From Psychrobacter sp. LV10R520-6 (lineage in GTDB: Bacteria; Pseudomonadota; Gammaproteobacteria; Pseudomonadales; Moraxellaceae): a DNA stretch of 64,000 bases. Made by a program: the position numbers and the translations under genes. Every line of letters starts with the position of its first letter. Within the stretch, counting starts at the first letter, position 1. The DNA is taken from NCBI RefSeq assembly GCF_900182925.1, contig NZ_LT900024.1, positions 1,550,001 through 1,614,000 on the forward strand, written 5' to 3'. Under the pieces are notes generated by a model. It saw nothing but the letters and a program-made list of their open reading frames with translations, was not told the origin of the DNA and did not search any database. Below, piece after piece: positions 18,807-28,884 of this stretch.

Positions 18807-19343
18807 TTACTCAGGTTGCTCAACTTCTTTAAGTCCATTTTTGAACTTTTGGCATCGGGCAGCGTAATGTAGGGCAGATTCTTTGATCATACCTGCTTGC
18901 TCATCGGTCAAGATTTTAACCACTTTTGCAGGTGCACCCATTACCAGTGAATTATCTGGAATTTCTTTGCCTTCAGTAACCAAGGCTTTAGCACCGATGA
19001 TGCAATTTTTGCCGATTTTAGCATTGTTTAGCACCACCGCCCCAATACCAATCAAGCTATTGTCACCGACTTCGCAGCCGTGCAGCATCGCTAGATGACC
19101 AATAGTGACATGATTGCCAATTTTGACTTCGATACCTTCATCGGTATGAATGACGCTGTTTTCTTGCACGTTACTGTAGTCACCAATATGGATACGCTCA
19201 TTGTCACCGCGAATCACCGCGCCAAACCAAACGCTGGCTTGATGGCCTAAATAAACATCTCCGATAACGCGCGCTGTGTCGGCAACCCAACCGTTAAAAG
19301 GGACGGCAAACTCAGGTACTTTGTCTAAATATTGATAAATCAT
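18807..19343 (-). CDS. Gamma-carbonic anhydrase family protein (YrdA-like)
   Basis: Left-handed parallel beta-helix protein of 178 residues built of hexapeptide turns. It has the three zinc-ligand histidines in VIHTDEG and GHLAMLHG, and the closing [23 protein letters not shown] helix cap common to YrdA/PaaY-like proteins. Many of these bind metal but have weak or unproved carbonic anhydrase activity. Monocistronic in appearance. A palindromic repeat lies in the divergent intergenic region upstream. Confidence 0.9.
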   Translation of the reverse strand: MIYQYLDKVPEFAVPFNGWVADTARVIGDVYLGHQASVWFGAVIRGDNERIHIGDYSNVQENSVIHTDEGIEVKIGNHVTIGHLAMLHGCEVGDNSLIGIGAVVLNNAKIGKNCIIGAKALVTEGKEIPDNSLVMGAPAKVVKILTDEQAGMIKESALHYAARCQKFKNGLKEVEQPE

Positions 19344-19380
19344 GGTCTGTCCTTAGTAGTTATTATAGTCAGAACTAAAT

Positions 19381-19495
19381 AAAACGGATACACACATGGT
19401 TTTGGATAACTGGCAAAAATTTTTCTAGCTTGCTGTGTGACTGCATCACTTTTCGAGCCTTCGAAAATTTCTTCCAGCTATCCTGTATCTGTTTT
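19381..19495. repeat. Palindromic interspersed element, diverged
   Basis: Outer arms AAAACGGATAC / GTATCTGTTTT and inner arms GGATAACTGG / CCAGCTATCC enclose about 45 bases. The core ACTGGCAAAAATTTTTCT followed by GCTTGCTGT resembles the core of the elements at 27681 and 45742. It fills most of the 296-bp gap between the carbonic anhydrase and PAP2 genes. Confidence 0.6.
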
Positions 19496-19639
19496 AAAGC
19501 GGCTTAGCTATAGTAGCTCGTGATAAATAGCGATCAAGTTATTATGAGTAATTTTTAATAAAAGATAATCCGTTATAAAGAATAGTATAGACTTTATAGT
19601 ACAATCGTCCCAAATATAACTGTCCTTAGGAATAAAGCG

Positions 19640-20191
19640 ATGATCGGCAAAAAATACGCACCTATACTGTTATTGTCGAGTAGCCTGGTTGTGGCTAGCC
19701 CTAGTTATGCAGCCAATACCTCTGGTATTGAAAAAGCAGGCGATATTATTGCAATAGCGATACCCGCCATTGCTTACGGTAGCACATATTATAAGGATGA
19801 TAAATCTGGGCGTCAGCAATTTTATCAAGCGTTCGGCACTAATCTTGCGGTGACCTATGGGCTAAAAGCTATTATTAATAAGGAACGGCCCAATGGTAGC
19901 GATGATAAATCTTTTCCATCAAGCCATACCTCGGTCGCCTTTCAAGGTGCCAGCTTTATTCACAAACGCTATGGCTTAGAATATAGTATTCCTGCTTATA
20001 TTGGCGCAGGCTTTGTGGCCTATAGCCGCTTAGAGGCCGACGAGCATGATGCGGTCGATGTGTTGGCTGGGGCAGCATTGGGTATCGCCAGCAGTATGTA
20101 TTTAACCAAAAATTATAATGATCAATTGTACATCGCACCTTCATTAGCGCCAGACTATTATGGTCTAACGGTGCATTATCAATTTAAGTAG
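19640..20191 (+). CDS. PAP2-family phosphatase, exported
   Basis: Vanadium-haloperoxidase-like acid phosphatase fold, 183 residues. A cleavable signal peptide (MIGKKYAPILLLSSSLVVASPSYA) places it in the periplasm or membrane. The three PAP2 motifs are in order: K......RP (KAIINKERP), PSSHT (SFPSSHTSVAF) and SR......H..D (YSRLEADEHDAVD). The catalytic His is in the third and the general acid His in the second. It is short, lacking extra domains. Lipid or nucleotide phosphate substrates are equally possible. Confidence 0.88.
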   Translation: MIGKKYAPILLLSSSLVVASPSYAANTSGIEKAGDIIAIAIPAIAYGSTYYKDDKSGRQQFYQAFGTNLAVTYGLKAIINKERPNGSDDKSFPSSHTSVAFQGASFIHKRYGLEYSIPAYIGAGFVAYSRLEADEHDAVDVLAGAALGIASSMYLTKNYNDQLYIAPSLAPDYYGLTVHYQFK

Positions 20192-20244
20192 TTCAGCTTT
20201 AGTGGCTTAACTTTAGTGATTTAATTTTAGCGCCTTGATTTTAG

Positions 20245-20266
20245 GGGCTTAAACATAATTAAGCCC
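20245..20266 (+). terminator. Weak hairpin after the PAP2 gene
   Basis: GGGCTTAA / TTAAGCCC perfect 8-bp stem without a proper T-run, about 55 bases beyond the stop. Confidence 0.35.
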
Positions 20267-20330
20267 ACTCTTAATTTTAAATACTTGTTACTATCTTCTG
20301 ATTCATGGCCGTCAACTTCAAAAAATCGGC

Positions 20331-20359
20331 TGGCTATTTGGGCACTTATTATATATAAT
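20331..20359 (+). promoter_or_regulatory. Candidate carA promoter
   Basis: TATAAT at 20354-20359 with TGGCTA 17 bases upstream (20331-20336). Transcription would begin near 20366, just before the leader described next. Confidence 0.4.
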
Positions 20360-20376
20360 GCCCAAAATCTGTGCCT

Positions 20377-20459
20377 AAGCGAGCGGACATGATGCGATTT
20401 ACTCATTCACTATCTTGTGGGTTTTGTAGTTCTCATTGATAATGTCTTCTCGCTTTTTT
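20377..20459 (+). promoter_or_regulatory. Possible translated leader and attenuator before carA
   Basis: A 16-codon ATG frame (20389-20439, MMRFTHSLSCGFCSSH) has GAGCGGA ahead of it. It is enclosed between AAGCGAG (20377-20383) and CTCGCTT (20449-20455), which is followed by a T-run. The outer arms could form a terminator only when the leader is not occupied by a ribosome. This design resembles leader-coupled attenuation of pyrimidine genes, but it is inference; the stem is only 7 bp with a large loop. Confidence 0.3.
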
Positions 20460-20593
20460 GTGGAAAAAATTTGCCTCTAACCCTTTTTTTATTCTTATTT
20501 AGTAGCAGTTATAAGGGTATGAATAGCGATTATAGACGACTATTTTAATCAACAAAGCATCGTGGCACTCATCAAACACAGCGGAGGCAACCC

Positions 20594-21835
20594 TTGAATT
20601 CATCGGTAGAAGTACAAGCAATTTTGGCACTAGCAGACGGTACGATTTTTCGCGGTGTGAGTATCGGTAGTGAAGGTCATCGTGTTGGTGAGGTGGTATT
20701 TAATACAGCCATGACAGGCTATCAAGAGATCCTCACTGACCCCAGCTACGCGCGTCAATTGGTTACCTTAACCTACCCGCACATCGGTAACACTGGCACT
20801 AATAGCGAGGACATGGAGTCTGGTAACGGTCATGAAATTTGGGCAGAAGGCCTAATCATTCGTGATTCAACTATGGTCACCTCTAGCTTCCGTAACTCTG
20901 AATCACTTACCGACTATTTACAACGCCACGATACGGTCGCTATCGCTGAGATTGATACTCGCCAGCTCACCCGTTTACTACGTGACAAAGGGGCACAGCA
21001 CGGCTGTATCATGACCGCCTCTAATGGCGAGACCATTAGCACTGATGACGAGCAGCAAGCCATTAAATTGGCGCAAGAGTTTTCTGGCTTGGTCGGAATG
21101 GATTTGGCAAAAGAATGCTGTAATCCTGACGGTTTTGAATGGACAGCAGGTACTTGGGAGTTGTCAGATACCCTACTTAACCGTGATGTAGTCGGTAGCC
21201 ATGATAGCGGTACCGGTGGTTTTTTCAAACAGATCGGCACTCATATTGAAGCAAAATATAACGTGGTCGCTTATGACTTTGGTAGCAAAACCAATATCCT
21301 ACGCATGCTGGTTGACCGTGGTTGCTATGTGACCGTGGTCCCTGCACAAACGCCTATCGCAGACGTACTAGCAATGAATCCAGACGGTATTTTCTTATCG
21401 AATGGTCCTGGTGACCCAGCGGCTTGTGACTACGCTATTGATAGCGTCCGTCATATTATTGAACAGACTGACATTCCAACCTTTGGTATTTGTTTGGGTC
21501 ATCAACTGATTGGTCTTGCCAGTGGCGCGAATACCATTAAAATGAAGACTGGACATCACGGTGCGAACCATCCCGTACAAGATTTAGCGACTGGTACAGT
21601 GATGATTACCAGCCAAAATCATGGTTTTGCAGTTGATGAAGATACCTTGCCTGATAATGTAAAAGCCACCCATCGCTCATTATTCGATGGCACTAACCAA
21701 GGTATTGAGCTGACTAACAAGCCTGTATTTAGCTTCCAAGGTCATCCTGAGGCCAGCCCAGGTCCACATGATTGTGCGCCCTTGTTTGATAAGTTTGCTG
21801 AGATGATGGAAAAGGCTAAAACTGCACAAGCTTAA
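20594..21835 (+). CDS. carA: Carbamoyl-phosphate synthase small subunit
   Basis: Glutaminase subunit that supplies ammonia to CarB for carbamoyl phosphate (arginine and pyrimidine synthesis). 413 residues. The start is TTG at 20594, supported by GGAGG ending 6 bases before it and by the N-terminal [10 protein letters not shown] that follows. N-terminal domain signatures include [17 protein letters not shown] and [14 protein letters not shown]. The glutamine amidotransferase domain has [17 protein letters not shown] (catalytic Cys) and [10 protein letters not shown] (catalytic His/Glu). An internal insertion of about 20 residues around 190-215 ([16 protein letters not shown]) lengthens it beyond the usual 375-385. 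carB follows after 271 bases. Confidence 0.97.
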   Translation: MNSSVEVQAILALADGTIFRGVSIGSEGHRVGEVVFNTAMTGYQEILTDPSYARQLVTLTYPHIGNTGTNSEDMESGNGHEIWAEGLIIRDSTMVTSSFRNSESLTDYLQRHDTVAIAEIDTRQLTRLLRDKGAQHGCIMTASNGETISTDDEQQAIKLAQEFSGLVGMDLAKECCNPDGFEWTAGTWELSDTLLNRDVVGSHDSGTGGFFKQIGTHIEAKYNVVAYDFGSKTNILRMLVDRGCYVTVVPAQTPIADVLAMNPDGIFLSNGPGDPAACDYAIDSVRHIIEQTDIPTFGICLGHQLIGLASGANTIKMKTGHHGANHPVQDLATGTVMITSQNHGFAVDEDTLPDNVKATHRSLFDGTNQGIELTNKPVFSFQGHPEASPGPHDCAPLFDKFAEMMEKAKTAQA

Positions 21836-22106
21836 TTTAATATAAACAACATCAACCACCCTACTCTTAACTAGCAGAAATCATTGATGTAGGCTGAGGC
21901 TTTAGCCCAGCATTTTTGGTAAGTTATTACGATTAGCTTGGCTATAAAAGCACTAGCCTACCGCCTATATTAAGTTGAGAATCAGGTATCAACCATTAAT
22001 AAATAGACAAGGCGCTAAGAGCAATTAGTGCGCCTAAAGTCGCAATAAATAAAAAGTCAAAGTACACCTCAATTAAAATATCACTTAAACGAAGGTAGCC
22101 CTAATT

Positions 22107-25100
22107 ATGCCAAAACGTACCGACATAAAAAGCATTCTTATCATTGGCGCAGGCCCTATCGTCATCGGGCAAGCGTGCGAATTTGACTACTCAGGTGCAC
22201 AGGCGTGTAAAGCGCTGAAAGAAGAGGGCTACCGCGTCATTTTGGTTAACTCAAACCCTGCAACCATCATGACTGACCCAGCCATGGCCGATGCCACTTA
22301 TATTGAACCAATTACTTGGCAAACGGTTGAGCAAATCATTGCTAAAGAACGTCCTGATGCCATCTTGCCAACGATGGGCGGCCAAACCGCGCTGAACTGT
22401 GCATTAGAATTAGACAAGCATGGTGTACTAACCAAATACAATTGCGAGCTGATTGGCGCAACCAAAGACTCAATTGAGATGGCAGAAGACCGCAACTTAT
22501 TTGATAAAGCGATGAAGCGTATTGGCCTTGAATGTCCACGTGCTGAAACCGCTGAAACCATGGAAGAAGCTTTTGCCACCCAAGAAAAAATGGGCTATCC
22601 CTGTATCATTCGTCCGTCATTTACTATGGGTGGCTCAGGTGGTGGTATCGCTTATAACCGCGATGAATTCATCGAGGTTTGTGAGCGCGGTTTTGATTTA
22701 TCTCCAAATCATCAGCTACTCATTGATGAGTCCTTGATTGGTTGGAAAGAGTACGAGACAGAGGTCGTACGTGATAAAAACGACAATTGCATCATCGTCT
22801 GTACGATTGAAAACTTTGATCCAATGGGCGTCCATACAGGTGATTCAATCACGGTCGCGCCAGCACAAACCTTGACCGATAAAGAATACCAAATCATGCG
22901 TAACGCCTCGCTCGCAGTATTGCGTGAAATTGGGGTTGAAACGGGCGGCTCCAATGTGCAGTTCGGTATCAACCCTGAAACCGGTCGTATGGTCGTTATC
23001 GAGATGAACCCACGGGTGTCACGTTCATCAGCGCTTGCTTCAAAAGCGACTGGCTTCCCCATTGCCAAAATCGCAGCCAAACTGGCCGTCGGCTATACGC
23101 TCGATGAATTGCAAAATGACATTACTGGTGGCAAAACCCCGGCCAGCTTCGAGCCTGCGCTCGATTATGTGGTCACTAAGATTCCACGTTTTAACTTCGA
23201 GAAGTTCCCACAAGCGGATAATATCTTATCGACCCAAATGAAGTCGGTTGGTGAAGTGATGGCTATCGGCCGTAACTTTCAAGAGTCGATGCAAAAAGCC
23301 CTACGCGGGTTAGAGACAGGCGCAGATGGTTTTGATGAGCAAATCGACTTTGCTGCCATAAAGGAAGGAACGCTTAGCGCTGATAAAGCACGCTCTGAGA
23401 TTACCAATCGTTTGACCATTCCAACTCCTGAACGCATTTTTTATATCGCTGATGCTTTCCGTATTGGTATGAGCGTTGACGACGTCTTTAAATTTACCAA
23501 TATCGACCCGTGGTTCTTGGTGCAGATTGAAGATATCGTCAAAACTGAAGCCGCCGTTAAAACGCTAGGCTTCGGTGGTCTAACTGAGAAAAACTTACGT
23601 AGTTTTAAGCGTAAAGGGTTATCAGACTTACGTTTGGCCAAACTGCTGGGTATATCACAAAAGCAACTGCGCACCAAACGTTGGGACTTGGGCATTTATC
23701 CAGTCTATAAGCGCGTAGATACTTGTGCGGCAGAATTTGAGACCAGCACCGCTTACATGTACTCTACTTATGATAGCGAGTGTGAATCGAATCCGACTGA
23801 CAAGAAAAAAATTATGGTTATCGGTAGCGGTCCGAACCGTATCGGCCAAGGTATCGAGTTTGACTATTGCTGTGTCCATGCCGCGCTAGCAATGCGCGAA
23901 GATGGCTATGAGACCATCATGGTCAACTGTAACCCTGAAACGGTTTCAACTGACTATGACATCTCAGATCGCCTGTATTTTGAGCCGATTACTCTAGAAG
24001 ATGTACTAGAGATTGTACGGATTGAGCAACCTGATGGCGTTATCGTGCAGTTCGGTGGACAAACACCACTAAAACTTGCCCGCACCCTTGAAGCCGCTGG
24101 CGTCAAAATCATCGGTACTAGTCCTGATGCGATTGACCGTGCTGAAGACCGTGAACGCTTCCAACATATGATTCAACAGTTGAATCTTATTCAGCCGACC
24201 AACGCCCTCGCAACCAGTTTAGAAGATGGTTTGGTAAAAGCCAAAGACGTTGGTTATCCATTGGTTGTGCGTCCCTCTTATGTTCTCGGTGGTCGCGCCA
24301 TGGAAATCGTTTATAACGAAGACGAGTTAAAACATTACCTACGCACCGCAGTACAAGCTTCCAATGAAGCACCGGTATTGCTCGATCGCTTTTTAGATGA
24401 TGCGATCGAAGTTGATGTTGATTGTATCTGCGACGGCACTGATGTGGTCATTGGCGGTATCATGCAGCATATCGAGCAGGCTGGCGTGCACTCAGGTGAC
24501 TCAGCGTGTTCATTACCGCCCTACTCATTATCAGATGAATTATGTGATGTCATGCGCGCCCAAACTGTTGCCATGGCTAAAGAGCTTGGCGTCATTGGAC
24601 TTATGAACGTTCAGTTTGCGGTCAAAGGTGAAACCGTTTATATCTTAGAAGTCAATCCACGTGCTGCGCGTACCGTGCCTTTTGTCTCTAAATGTATCGG
24701 TGCCTCTTTGGCAAAAGTTGCCGCACGCTGTATGGCTGGCACTTCATTGAAAGACCAAGGCTTTACCAAAGAGATTAAACCGACCTTCTTTGCAGTCAAA
24801 GAAGCAGTCTTCCCGTTTGCTAAATTCCCTGGCGTCGATCCTATCTTGAGCCCTGAGATGAAATCAACTGGTGAAGTGATGGGTGTGGGTAAAACCTTCG
24901 GCGAAGCCTTTTACAAAGCCGTTATCGGTAGTAATGAGCGTCTGCCTGGCTTACCGACTGAAGGCGAAACCAAAACCGTCTTTATCTCAGTTCGTGACAG
25001 CGACAAAGCGCAAATCGCTCCTATCGCTCGTCAGCTGATAGACTTTGGTTTTAACATTGTGGCCACTACCGGTACCCAAAAAGTACTTGCTGACAACGGT

Positions 25101-25385
25101 ATTGAGTGTAAAAAAATCAACAAGGTCACCGAAGGACGTCCACATATCGTTGATGCCTTAAAAAACGGTAAAATTGATTTAATTATTAATACCACCGAAG
25201 GCAAGCAAGCGCAAGAGGATTCATTCTCTATCCGCCGTAGCGCGCTACAAGGTAAAGTGTTCTACGTGACTACTTTAGGGGCAGCCGACGCGGTTTGTAA
25301 ATCTTATGCTATCGACTTGCCATTTGAAGTCTATAAACTACAAGATTTGCATGAGCAAGCAAAGACAGTTGACGTGGCTGAATAA
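22107..25385 (+). CDS. carB: Carbamoyl-phosphate synthase large subunit
   Basis: Catalytic subunit making carbamoyl phosphate from bicarbonate, ammonia and two ATP. 1092 residues, full length. Two homologous ATP-grasp halves: the first begins [23 protein letters not shown], the second [23 protein letters not shown]. Each carries RPSF or RPSYVLGG and NPRVSRSS or [10 protein letters not shown] segments. The C-terminal methylglyoxal-synthase-like allosteric domain starts near 945 ([12 protein letters not shown]) and includes [12 protein letters not shown]. Start ATG with GAAGGTAG upstream. The 271-base gap after carA holds no gene. Confidence 0.97.
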   Translation: MPKRTDIKSILIIGAGPIVIGQACEFDYSGAQACKALKEEGYRVILVNSNPATIMTDPAMADATYIEPITWQTVEQIIAKERPDAILPTMGGQTALNCALELDKHGVLTKYNCELIGATKDSIEMAEDRNLFDKAMKRIGLECPRAETAETMEEAFATQEKMGYPCIIRPSFTMGGSGGGIAYNRDEFIEVCERGFDLSPNHQLLIDESLIGWKEYETEVVRDKNDNCIIVCTIENFDPMGVHTGDSITVAPAQTLTDKEYQIMRNASLAVLREIGVETGGSNVQFGINPETGRMVVIEMNPRVSRSSALASKATGFPIAKIAAKLAVGYTLDELQNDITGGKTPASFEPALDYVVTKIPRFNFEKFPQADNILSTQMKSVGEVMAIGRNFQESMQKALRGLETGADGFDEQIDFAAIKEGTLSADKARSEITNRLTIPTPERIFYIADAFRIGMSVDDVFKFTNIDPWFLVQIEDIVKTEAAVKTLGFGGLTEKNLRSFKRKGLSDLRLAKLLGISQKQLRTKRWDLGIYPVYKRVDTCAAEFETSTAYMYSTYDSECESNPTDKKKIMVIGSGPNRIGQGIEFDYCCVHAALAMREDGYETIMVNCNPETVSTDYDISDRLYFEPITLEDVLEIVRIEQPDGVIVQFGGQTPLKLARTLEAAGVKIIGTSPDAIDRAEDRERFQHMIQQLNLIQPTNALATSLEDGLVKAKDVGYPLVVRPSYVLGGRAMEIVYNEDELKHYLRTAVQASNEAPVLLDRFLDDAIEVDVDCICDGTDVVIGGIMQHIEQAGVHSGDSACSLPPYSLSDELCDVMRAQTVAMAKELGVIGLMNVQFAVKGETVYILEVNPRAARTVPFVSKCIGASLAKVAARCMAGTSLKDQGFTKEIKPTFFAVKEAVFPFAKFPGVDPILSPEMKSTGEVMGVGKTFGEAFYKAVIGSNERLPGLPTEGETKTVFISVRDSDKAQIAPIARQLIDFGFNIVATTGTQKVLADNGIECKKINKVTEGRPHIVDALKNGKIDLIINTTEGKQAQEDSFSIRRSALQGKVFYVTTLGAADAVCKSYAIDLPFEVYKLQDLHEQAKTVDVAE

Positions 25386-25504
25386 ATTCAGTAAATTAAG
25401 CATAACCGTAAGGCTTGCTGAGAGTCTTACTGAATACTGATTACTCGTTTTAAAATAAATGTACTAAATTTAAAAAGCGATGTTTTTAATAAAGTGATAA
25501 ATAC

Positions 25505-25541
25505 AAAAAGCATAGTGGCTTACCCGCGACTATGCTTTTTA
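25505..25541 (+). terminator. Terminator after carB
   Basis: AAAAAGCATAGT / ACTATGCTTTTT stem with a 12-base loop. About 120 bases after the carB stop and before greA, so greA has its own promoter. Confidence 0.8.
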
Positions 25542-25646
25542 GTACTCAAGCTTAATGCTACCCTTTTTATATTTCAAACCCATTATAATAACGCCAACAC
25601 CATCTCATTATGAGGTGGTGTGATGTTATTGGTTTAAGGAAAAAAT

Positions 25647-26123
25647 ATGCAACGTTATCCTATGACTCCGCAAGGACATGCAGCCTTAGAAGCCGAGTTA
25701 AAACAGTTAAAAAATATCGATCGCCCTCGTATCACCGCCTCTATTGCTGAAGCGCGTGAACATGGTGACCTCAAAGAAAACGCTGAATATCACGCCGCCC
25801 GTGAGCAGCAAGGATTCTGTGAAGCGCGTATCCGCGATATCGAAGCCAAACTTGGCGGCGCCCAAGTAATAGATATCTCCACCTTACCGAAAGAAGGTCG
25901 GATAGTATTTGGCGTGACTGTGGTCATTGAAAATATGGATACCGAAGAAGAAAAGCGCTATCAAATCGTAGGTGATGACGAGGCGGATTTTAAAGGGGGT
26001 AAAATCTCTGTTAACTCACCTATTGCCCGTGGTCTGATCGGTAAATATAAAGGCGATGAAGCCCGCATTGAAACCCCAAGAGGTGTGGTTGAGTACGAAA
26101 TAATGGAAGTGATTTACGGATAA
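25647..26123 (+). CDS. greA: Transcription elongation factor GreA
   Basis: Binds the RNA polymerase secondary channel and stimulates cleavage of backtracked RNA. 158 residues, normal length. The N-terminal coiled coil is at 8-75, with the acidic tip [19 protein letters not shown] carrying the functional Asp and Glu. The C-terminal FKBP-like domain includes [28 protein letters not shown] and [27 protein letters not shown] precedes the ATG. Located downstream of carB as in several gammaproteobacteria. Confidence 0.97.
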   Translation: MQRYPMTPQGHAALEAELKQLKNIDRPRITASIAEAREHGDLKENAEYHAAREQQGFCEARIRDIEAKLGGAQVIDISTLPKEGRIVFGVTVVIENMDTEEEKRYQIVGDDEADFKGGKISVNSPIARGLIGKYKGDEARIETPRGVVEYEIMEVIYG

Positions 26124-26192
26124 GATTATTTGGTAAATACTTATTTTATAATTTAGCTTTTTTTGATTAAACAGTTAAACCATAAATAATTA

Positions 26193-26239
26193 TGCCTTAG
26201 ATAGATTAAGTATCAACTTAATCTATCTAAGGCATTTTT
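26193..26239 (+). terminator. Terminator after greA
   Basis: Perfect 17-bp stem beginning GCCTTAGATAGATTAAG with a 6-base loop, then ATTTTTG. Confidence 0.85.
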
Positions 26240-26358
26240 GTATCCACCTCTACGACACTGATTGTCGTTTTATTTTCTTAATTCTCCTACCATTACAGTG
26301 ACTTACCTATAGTTTTGCTAAACTGGTTATTCATAAATTAATTGGTAAACTCCCATTT

Positions 26359-27652
26359 ATGGCCACCATCAATTATGAAAGATTACAGGGTAAGCTCAAT
26401 ATCTTAGCTGATGCGGCTAAGTATGATGTCTCTTGCTCCTCCTCCGCTGGTACTCGCAAAAACCAAGGTGGCGGTCTGGGTGATGCGTCACAGTCAGGCA
26501 TTTGTCACAGCTATACCGAAGATGGATGCTGTGTCAGTTTGCTTAAAATCCTACTTACCAATCACTGTATTTATGATTGTGCTTACTGTACTTCTAGAAA
26601 AAACAACGATACACCGCGCGCGGCATTTAGTGTCGAAGAATTGGTTGATTTGACCATGCAGTTTTATCGTCGTAACTATGTCGAAGGTTTATTTTTAAGT
26701 TCCGGTATCTTTAAAAGTGGCGATTATACGATGGAGCGGCTGGTTGAGGTCGCAAAGATATTGCGCACCCGTGAGCGCTTTAACGGTTATATCCATCTAA
26801 AAACCATCCCTGGTGCCTCGAAAGAGTTATTATTAGAGGCCGGACTGTATGCGGATCGCTTAAGCGTCAATATTGAAATACCCACCAAATCCGGCCTTGC
26901 TTTACTGGCGCCAGAGAAATCGCATGAACAATTAAAAGCGCCGAGGGAAACCGTAAAAGAAGAAATTATCACTATCCGTTATCGGTCAAAACCCATAAAA
27001 AAGTGCCCAAATTTGTACCAGCAGGCCAGACCAGCCAGACCAGCCAGATGATCGTAGGTGCCAGTAATGAGACTGATTTACAGGTCATTCAGCTATCGAG
27101 TCACTTTTATAAGCAGTATGATCTCAAACGTGTTTATTATTCAGGCTATGTACCGATGCTGTCCGATAGCCGCTTGCCAGCTATTGGTACGCCAGTCCCA
27201 ATGGTACGCCAGTCCCAATGGTACGTGAGAACCGTCTGTATCAAGCCGACTGGTTAATGCGCTTTTATGGCTTTGGCGCCCATGAAATCCTTGAACCTGA
27301 CTCGCCATTTTTGGACTCAGACTGTGACCCAAAGCTGGCGTGGGCTATCCGTCATCGTGAGCATTTCCCCGTTAATATTCAGACCGCAACTTATGAGATG
27401 ATTGTACGCATTCCGGGAATCGGTATCAAAACAGCAAAAAAGATATTAAAAGCGCGTAAGTTTAATCAGCTGACTTTATACCATCTGAAAAAGATGGGCG
27501 CGGCAGTAAACCGTGCTAAATATTTTATCGCTACTACGGGTAAAAACGAACATCTTGCCCATCTAACTCGTGATAACTTTCGTCAGTACGTGCTTGCCCA
27601 AACGCAGACTAAATTTAAAGATCAGCGCAGTGGCCAGCTGGCATTGTTTTGA
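26359..27652 (+). pseudogene. Radical SAM DNA modification/repair-type protein, frameshifted
   Basis: Resembles the radical SAM family (TIGR03916 type) thought to act on DNA. The N-terminus has extra Cys (GICHSYTEDGCC) and the cluster motif C-IYD-C-AY-C (CX3CX2C) in NHCIYDCAYCTSR. The C-terminus has a helix-hairpin-helix IPGIGIKTAKKIL. The frame breaks twice. At 26997-27002 a run of six A would need seven to continue as KKVPKFVPAGQ. At 27186-27219 a 17-bp unit (GGTACGCCAGTCCCAAT) is tandemly duplicated; removing one unit restores PVPMVRENRLYQADW. A 9-bp repeat (TSQTSQ) also lies in the conserved PAGQ-QMIVGA region. About 430 residues when repaired. The 3' part is well conserved, so decay is recent. 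Confidence 0.85.
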
Positions 27653-27680
27653 TCATGACTTGTTTTGCGCCTTTACCTAC

Positions 27681-27838
27681 TACAGTCAGTTCAAAAAAAA
27701 GAGGGTCGTTCATAGCAAGGTGCTACTGGTATAAATTTTTCTTGCTTGCTGTTCGCAAGCGTGACAGAGGCTGCAAAACGTTTGTTACAGTAGCATCCTA
27801 ACAGCACTGTATCGTTTTTAAATTGGATCGACTATATA
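27681..27838. mobile_element. MITE-like palindromic element, family B, copy 1
   Basis: Non-coding, about 158 bp. The right end reads GTCGAT on the - strand after TATATA. Inner inverted arms are GTGCTACTGGTATAA and TTACAGTAGCAT. The core GCTTGCTGTTCGCAAGCGTGACAGAGGCTG is shared, reversed, with the copy at 45742-45889. The left end is more diverged. Confidence 0.7.
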
Positions 27839-27910
27839 CGGAACCAAGTGTGTGCCCCTCTTATTTAGTAATTACTATAGAGAATATTTAAAACTATTTT
27901 AGGGTGAACC

Positions 27911-28783
27911 ATGTTACAACAGCTACAAAACATGCCTTACCCTATTGGTCAGGTAACCCCTAGTATCTTGCTTTATGAGCCCAACTTTGAAGGCTGGCTC
28001 AGCGCGGTATTTTATGTCTATGCCAATAAATTGCAACATAATACAGCGCTACAGCTGACTGCTCATGATTGCTACGTACTCTCATTAATAGATCATGCCA
28101 TTAGCGTTGTAACTGAGCAGAATAAAGCGCAAAGGGTACTGGTTAAGATTAATAGCCTCATCGGGCGTTCTGGTATGCGGCAAATTTTATGGGGCTTTTT
28201 ATCTGAAAAGGCCAATATCGGTACGACCCTATTTCACGTGGTAAAATACGCTATCGACTATCCTGATCGACTGGTTATGAAAGATTTGGGTCACCTAGAT
28301 GTCTTGGAGTTAGCACAAACTGTAAAGTCTGTTGGGCGAGAGAAACACCGGATGGAAGCCTTTGTACGCTTTGAACATACGACTGATGATATTTACTTTG
28401 CGCGCGTTGAGCCTGACTTTAACGTCCTACCACTGATTGGAGAGCATTTCCGTCAGCGTTATCAAGACCAGCACTGGGCGATTTACGATCTGACTCGTGG
28501 CTATGGTATTTATTACGACAAAAGCCAAAGTACGCCATCGCGTCCTGCTGCCCTGCAAACCATCACCGACCTCGATGATACTGTATTACGCAATCCCGCT
28601 AGCATACACAGTGTAGATGAGCAGCGCTATCAGCAGTTTTGGCAAGGCTACTTTACCAATGTTAATATTAAAGAGCGTAAAAACTCGCGTTTGCATAGAC
28701 AGTATCTACCGCAGCGATACTGGAAGTATTTAAGCGAAAAACAAGTCTTGCCTAATGCTGAGCATCTACAAAAAAAGCGTTAA
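27911..28783 (+). CDS. DUF4130 (TIGR03915-type) DNA-metabolism protein
   Basis: 290 residues, intact. Family pattern is visible throughout: ILLYEPNFEGWLSAVFYVYA at about 18-37, VGREKHRMEAFVRFEHTTDDIYFARVEPDFNVLPL in the middle, HWAIYDLTRGYGIYYD, and a C-terminal ERKNSRLHRQYLPQRYWKYL. These proteins are nearly always encoded beside the radical SAM family described just upstream, and some are fused to uracil-DNA-glycosylase-like domains, so a DNA repair or modification role is suspected. Here the partner is broken while this gene is intact. A family B repeat separates the two. RBS AGGGTGA sits just before ATG. Confidence 0.8.
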   Translation: MLQQLQNMPYPIGQVTPSILLYEPNFEGWLSAVFYVYANKLQHNTALQLTAHDCYVLSLIDHAISVVTEQNKAQRVLVKINSLIGRSGMRQILWGFLSEKANIGTTLFHVVKYAIDYPDRLVMKDLGHLDVLELAQTVKSVGREKHRMEAFVRFEHTTDDIYFARVEPDFNVLPLIGEHFRQRYQDQHWAIYDLTRGYGIYYDKSQSTPSRPAALQTITDLDDTVLRNPASIHSVDEQRYQQFWQGYFTNVNIKERKNSRLHRQYLPQRYWKYLSEKQVLPNAEHLQKKR

Positions 28784-28884
28784 TTTTACAGCCGTCATTA
28801 CCAAAATTATTTGTAACGTCTAATCCGCCTTCAAGGTTGAGTTTTACCGGCTTTTACCTGACAATAGCCCCTTGATATCGTTAA

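Noticed and set aside
21836..22106. 271-bp gap between carA and carB as a possible small gene
   Set aside because: No open frame with coding character; no hairpin stood out.
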